Program-made: the position numbers and the translations under genes
Source of the DNA: Juglans regia
Taxonomy: Eukaryota > Streptophyta > Magnoliopsida > Fagales > Juglandaceae
Length of the DNA stretch: 64,000 nt
Assembly: GCF_001411555.2 (NCBI RefSeq)
Contig: NC_049904.1
Coordinates: forward strand, 28,347,370 to 28,411,369
Direction of reading: 5' to 3'
In this document: piece after piece, positions 60,201-64,000 of the stretch
Layout of the letters: each line of letters opens with the position of its first letter
Numbering within the stretch: the stretch's first letter is position 1
Notes under the pieces: generated by a model
What the model was told of the DNA's origin: nothing
The model's input: the letters and a program-made list of their open reading frames with translations, nothing else
The model's database searches: none

Positions 60201-61363
60201 TGTTTGTTCCTCCATCTTCTGAGCATCCAAACTGGCCATTTGTATAAAAGAATTTGGTTGTGCAGTCTTGAGCAGTAAGCATAACAAGTAGCACTCATGT
60301 GGCAGGGTGATACTACGAAGTACAGTGTATATAGAGAAGAAGCTGTTGAGGCAGTGATAACTTCTTTGGACTGTCGACTATGTAACAATAAGGTTCAAGA
60401 ACAATCAGCGAGGGCTCTTCTGATGTTGGGAGGCCATTTTTTCTATAGTGGAGAGGCATCAGCAGAAAGTTGGCTTTTACAACGAGCAGGTTTCCATGAG
60501 AATACAGGGGATTCATTTCGTAGCAAGGAAATTGTTATTGATGGCTTCATACACTCAGTAAGCTTGCATTACATTAAACCCGCAAATTATATAAAAATGA
60601 AATAGTCAAGCGGAATAGAGAATGACGGTAATTTTTCTTTTATTCATGTCCTAATCTAAATTTCTCTGTCCTAATGGTTGGTTGATTTTTGTGGTTTCTG
60701 TTACTTGATTAGAATGAAGAGGAAGAGGCGATAGAAGATTGGCAAAGGAAAGCAGCCACCGTCTTGGTCCGAAGTGGGAATAAGAGATTATTGGCTGCCC
60801 TTTCAGAATCCATAGCCAATGGCATCCCGAGTTTAGCACGAGCAAGTATCATTACTGTCACTTGGATGACCAGCTTTCTCCATTCAGTTGGAGAAGAAGA
60901 TTTGCAGTCCATGGCATGCTCAATTCTCATGCCACAATTGCTTGAATCTCTGTATTGCAGGAAAGATACCGAGGAAAGAGTGCTAGCTTCATACTCACTA
61001 CTGAATCTCTTTAAGAACTCAGGTATAATGAAATCTTCCACCGTCTTCTGAAGTATTTCTATAAAGGATGACAGAATGGTATCTAAAAATACTGCTTGAA
61101 AATGTTGTTCTTCTAGAAAGCTCAGAGAAGATGCTTTCTCCCCACTAGAAAATACCTTCTTCTGATATCTGATGAGCTGAGTAGTTTCAGCTGTTTGCCT
61201 CTTTCTATACCAAAATTTTTCGTCTATTTTGTCTACAGAATGTGTTTCTATGCTCTCATCATGGGATAAAGAATTGCTGGGCAATCTCCAGAATCTCTCG
61301 CTAGTGACATGGACAGCTAGGGAGCTTATTTCTATCATCACATGCAGCAGCTCGAGGCAATAG
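57283..61363 (+). CDS. CERBERUS/LIN-like protein (putative E3 ligase family, no U-box or WD40 seen)
   Basis: Seven inferred exons with GT-AG introns: 57283-58346, 58457-58553, 58693-59645, 59981-60128, 60306-60557, 60713-61022, 61239-61363. Sum 2949 bases, an open 982-residue protein. It starts MASSLQELLAEEG. The N-terminal third matches the helical LIN/CERBERUS N-domain: AIRAVISILTGYIGRYVKD, HISACAQLYLAIVYKFEKN, LPDLWEHFFLPHLLHLKIWY, then FALYYKEWLKVGV. A Ser/Lys linker follows (SSKRRSSDSYTSQSS), then a long Leu-rich armadillo/HEAT-like region in exons 3-6. The last exon encodes ECVSMLSSWDKELLGNLQNL and ends at TAG 61361-61363. I see neither a U-box nor WD40 repeats, which the symbiosis ligases LIN and CERBERUS carry, so ligase activity is doubtful. 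A dispersed repeat lies in intron 3 (59700-59975). Confidence 0.82.
59700..59975. repeat. dispersed repeat, third copy, in intron 3 of LIN-like gene
   Basis: Same phrases as 42620-42935: CTTAAGCCGATGGGAAGA, GTGCGGGTCAGACTTCTTC, AATATTTAATTAAAT, ATGATACTATGTGAAATCATC. A 'GTGAAATCA(T/C)...ACTTATCTC' phrase occurs at both ends of the insert, suggesting direct terminal repeats. Confidence 0.65.
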
Positions 61364-61789
61364 CTGGGAAATGGAAGCAAATCATCAACTTTAAACTCCC
61401 TTTTTTCTCGCTATTCACAGACCAGTGTTGGAATCTCTTTACCTGTAAGTTAAGGAAAGAATATCTGGAGAATGTTGTTAGGGTTGAGTGTATGTGTAAT
61501 ATTTCCTCCGTCGATTTTTTTTTTTTTTTTCTTTTCCCTCCGTTTTTAAAGAGAATATATTTAGTAAAACATACTGGATAAGTATAGTTTTAAGGTATGC
61601 AAGTTTCGTGTATTTTCTTTAAAAAATTAAATAAATATAAAATTTAAATGAAATATTCATTTTTAATGGTGAGCCTCCTTTCTTTCAAAGGGAGTACAGG
61701 ATATACCTTATAATTGTATCTAACATTATTAAAAAAATAATAATAAAAGTAAATACTCTTATCTTAATAAGTTTGCTTCTCATATTTCC
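61364..61789. other. 3' flank of LIN-like gene
   Basis: Probable 3' untranslated region, then AT-rich DNA. No further exon could be supported. Confidence 0.5.
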
Positions 61790-62170
61790 TTCCAAAAACT
61801 AATGTCTTTGGTATAACTGAAACCGCCTAAGTTCATAACATTGGTTATAGTCCTCTGAAGTTTCCATTTGCTGAAGAGTAAGAAGCAATGATTGAGGGGT
61901 GATTAAGATCAGAAGATGGGTTTGAGAACTATGAACAGCTATAGTTTCTTGATCCAATGATTTATTTGATTCTTTGCTTTGTAGAGGTTAAAAGAACATA
62001 TATCATTCACATAATCTTCTGGGGTTGCATCAGATATCAGACTGGGAACAAGTGCTCTGTTAGGATCAATGTGACCTGCTCCCATGGACAGGTGTGAACA
62101 AGTTCGGAAACCTATGTTGTACTCCCTTATTTGAGTGTCCAGTGTTGGCAGACATAATAGCAGTGGTTAT
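61790..62170 (-). pseudogene. relic of subtilisin-like protease (SBT, C-terminal catalytic part)
   Basis: On the minus strand: ITTAIMSANT (rearranged S-A-x-M-T-T-A-N catalytic Ser region), then MGAGHIDPNRALVPSLISDA and TPEDYVN, ending at a TAG at 61939-61941. After the stop, SSDLNHPSIIASY (about 61900) matches the conserved SSDLNYPSF segment of plant subtilases. The order of segments is that of a real SBT1-type protease, but the Ser-loop is changed, the frame shifts before MGAG and the fragment is short. A decayed remnant lying between two convergent host genes. Confidence 0.8.
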
Positions 62171-62850
62171 AATGGAAAAAATAAAACATGAAGAACCCTG
62201 TATTCGGAGCATTTTGGTGCAAGTGCTCGTTCATGCAATGAGTTTCTTCGAGTAGCACCTCGAGTTATTTTGAAAATGAAAATAAAATAAAAAGTTTCTA
62301 ATTTTATAGAAGAGGACAATATCTCGATTTAATTGAAAATCTTGTGGCGAAGAAGACCTTGGGATTACATATTCAGAAAAGGAAGAGCTCAAGTTTGATA
62401 ATAATAATTAAAAAAAAAAAAAGTCTGAAGAATTCAAACTTCTCCAGTTTACGTATCCACGGTTACCTTTAGGATTCAAACAGATGAAATCCATGTCGTA
62501 AACACACAAAAGCTTAACATGAGATCAGATGGCAAGCACAGACAAGGAGAACATAAGCAAAACACACCAATAAATAGACCGGGTCCAGTCCACACAATCC
62601 CTGATTCTTTACAGCAAAACACAAGACACACAAGAGCATAACATTCAACCATCACAACTGTAAGAGCAAAAGAAACATGAGCAAAATACTCTCAGACAAA
62701 CTGAGACAGAACCCATTAGATTCACGCACAAACTCCTTCATCAATCCACACGAGAAAGGAGGGCGTCGGGCATTGTCAACAAAAGTTGTCTATTTCTTAC
62801 CCCTTGCTGAAAAGAGGAGAGAACAAATGGCAAACCATGCAGGCAGCCTT
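62171..62850. other. spacer and 3' flank of Argonaute gene
   Basis: No coding content recognised. The part next to 62851 is probably the 3' untranslated region of the Argonaute gene. Confidence 0.5.
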
Positions 62851-64000
62851 CTAAACAAAAAACATGATATTTTCCAAGGAAGCATGTAACTTGAAGAAAT
62901 TCAGATCAAAAGATGCAAGTGACGATGACGACGACGATGATGCCGATGATGTTGCAACTGGAGCCCGCCCCTCTACCATTGCCTCATAGTAAAGTCGTCC
63001 CCTATAAGCAACAAGGTCAGCGTAGTACACTGGTGGGACTAGCGACACAGGTTTAGTGCACCGAGCAAAGGTAAAACACAGTTCGTATATGAGCTTTTGC
63101 AATTGGTCAGAAGTAAACCTATGCTCATCCCACAGGACATGGTAGTGCGTGGGCTTGCTTGTCCCAAGGCTTCCAAAGTGGCTACAGAGATAGAAGTCAA
63201 ATTCAAAAGGGTGAACTATTATTGTGTCCACAACTGTGCCCGGAGACACATTTCCAGTTGAACACCCATCCCTTGCACTCTCCGGAAAGAAACGAGTCTG
63301 ATGCCTCTTTTGGGCAACAATAAGTGTGATGCTTGGAGAGTATTTTATAGCTTGGAGTGCCCTCTTGAGATCTTGCAACTCTTCATTGAGAACCATATCA
63401 AATTGGCTCTCACTTACTCCATCACGGAAGATCACAATCTTGTCTGGCCTAACTTTATTGAGCTGAGCATATCGTTCAACTAGTTCCAAACACATGTCTC
63501 CAAAATTCAGAATCGTCTCCTTCCTATGAACTTGTGGGCGGACACGTGCTACATAACGATTTGCAGCAGGCCAGTTCATGGTTGCAACAACAGCTGCTAT
63601 GGATGGACTCGTAGTGTTCCGTGCAGCAGGATGGTTAACATCAGCCCCCACAAACATAACATGCCCTTTCCCTTCAAAACGGGGCAACGGATTATTGAGC
63701 TCTACATTGCTACCTCCAAGCTTGGCATTTATCTTGATAGCAAGATTTGCAAGATACTGGTCATTTGCTTTGTTGGCACAAGTGGACAGACAACACTGTG
63801 TCACAATACCAAGTTGGGTCTCGGAGATCCACTTGAGATATTTGTAACCAGGATCCCTCCTAGACATAACACAAAGAAGAATTTGTAGATTACCTTTACA
63901 AATCCTATAAGCCTCTTTCTTAATACTTTCAAGTAGTTCACACAGTATGTTAAGCCTTGAAAATTTCCACATTGTTGTGCACTCATATATAAGAGGCTCC
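62851..64000 (-). CDS. AGO2: Argonaute, AGO2/AGO3/AGO7-clade type most like AGO2, 3' part (PIWI domain)
   Basis: Open on the minus strand from the window edge to a TAG at 62851-62853, about 383 residues of a protein that continues beyond 64000. It covers the C-terminal MID edge and the whole PIWI domain, the RNA-slicing part of the small-RNA effector. Landmarks: GYKYLKWISETQLGIVTQCC, KINAKLGGSNVEL, MFVGADVNHPAARN (first catalytic Asp), KIVIFRDGVSESQFDMVL (second Asp), IVAQKRHQTRFFP, THYHVLWDE, and PVSLVPPVYYADLVAYR, where the third metal ligand is Asp rather than the His of AGO1. This D-D-D set, together with the ending LHASLENIMFFV, is typical of AGO2/AGO3. A Ser-rich insert lies just before the C-terminus. 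No intron in the visible part. It is convergent with the LIN-like gene. Confidence 0.93.
   Translation of the reverse strand, partial: EPLIYECTTMWKFSRLNILCELLESIKKEAYRICKGNLQILLCVMSRRDPGYKYLKWISETQLGIVTQCCLSTCANKANDQYLANLAIKINAKLGGSNVELNNPLPRFEGKGHVMFVGADVNHPAARNTTSPSIAAVVATMNWPAANRYVARVRPQVHRKETILNFGDMCLELVERYAQLNKVRPDKIVIFRDGVSESQFDMVLNEELQDLKRALQAIKYSPSITLIVAQKRHQTRFFPESARDGCSTGNVSPGTVVDTIIVHPFEFDFYLCSHFGSLGTSKPTHYHVLWDEHRFTSDQLQKLIYELCFTFARCTKPVSLVPPVYYADLVAYRGRLYYEAMVEGRAPVATSSASSSSSSSLASFDLNFFKLHASLENIMFFV

Overview
The window is nuclear DNA from a flowering plant. The evidence is intron-containing genes with GT-AG splice sites, plant-specific families (TPS-b terpene synthases, FAR1/MULE proteins, a CERBERUS/LIN-like protein, an AGO2-clade Argonaute), and a dense load of plant transposons in AT-rich intergenic DNA. 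The gene content and the style of the repeats suggest a woody eudicot, possibly a Fagales tree; that placement is inference. No CRISPR array, operon, rRNA or tRNA gene was seen.

Layout. (1) 68-2672 (+): a complete seven-exon terpene synthase that most resembles (E,E)-alpha-farnesene synthase. (2) 3116-8866: a hAT transposon with 8-bp target duplications, a decayed RICESLEEPER-type transposase and a duplicated right arm. (3) 8875-13250: mostly featureless AT-rich DNA with a perfect 14-bp hairpin and a relic of a PHT1 phosphate transporter. (4) about 13251-19328: a Mutator-like element holding a FAR1/MURA-type transposase with one in-frame stop and, convergent to it, a small GRF zinc-finger/membrane-helix gene, also with one stop. 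(5) 20937-34910: block P1, containing a LINE. (6) 34911-38400: a tandem array (Q) derived partly from a CACTA element. (7) 40023-43297 (+): a second complete alpha-farnesene-synthase-like gene with the same seven-exon structure. (8) 43988-46435: further Q units. (9) 46805-55487: block P2, a direct second copy of P1 with the same LINE. (10) 57283-61363 (+): a LIN/CERBERUS-like gene of seven exons. (11) 61790-62170 (-): a subtilase relic. (12) 62851-64000 (-): the 3' part of an AGO2-type Argonaute that runs off the window edge.

How the parts relate. The two terpene synthases are a local duplicate pair, both predicted to be intact. The second sits inside an array of transposon-derived repeats flanked by the two P blocks. 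Because P1 and P2 are homologous along their length, P2 shows the empty site for three later insertions in P1: a 2.3-kb hAT relative, a 447-bp TRIM and a 2.3-kb solo LTR. The Q units likewise show the empty site for a 115-bp CACTA MITE. This gives a relative order of events: LINE insertion, then block duplication, then hAT/TRIM/LTR insertions. I found no clearly new multi-gene system. The most unusual combination is the MULE that pairs a FAR1-type transposase with a GRF-finger membrane protein.
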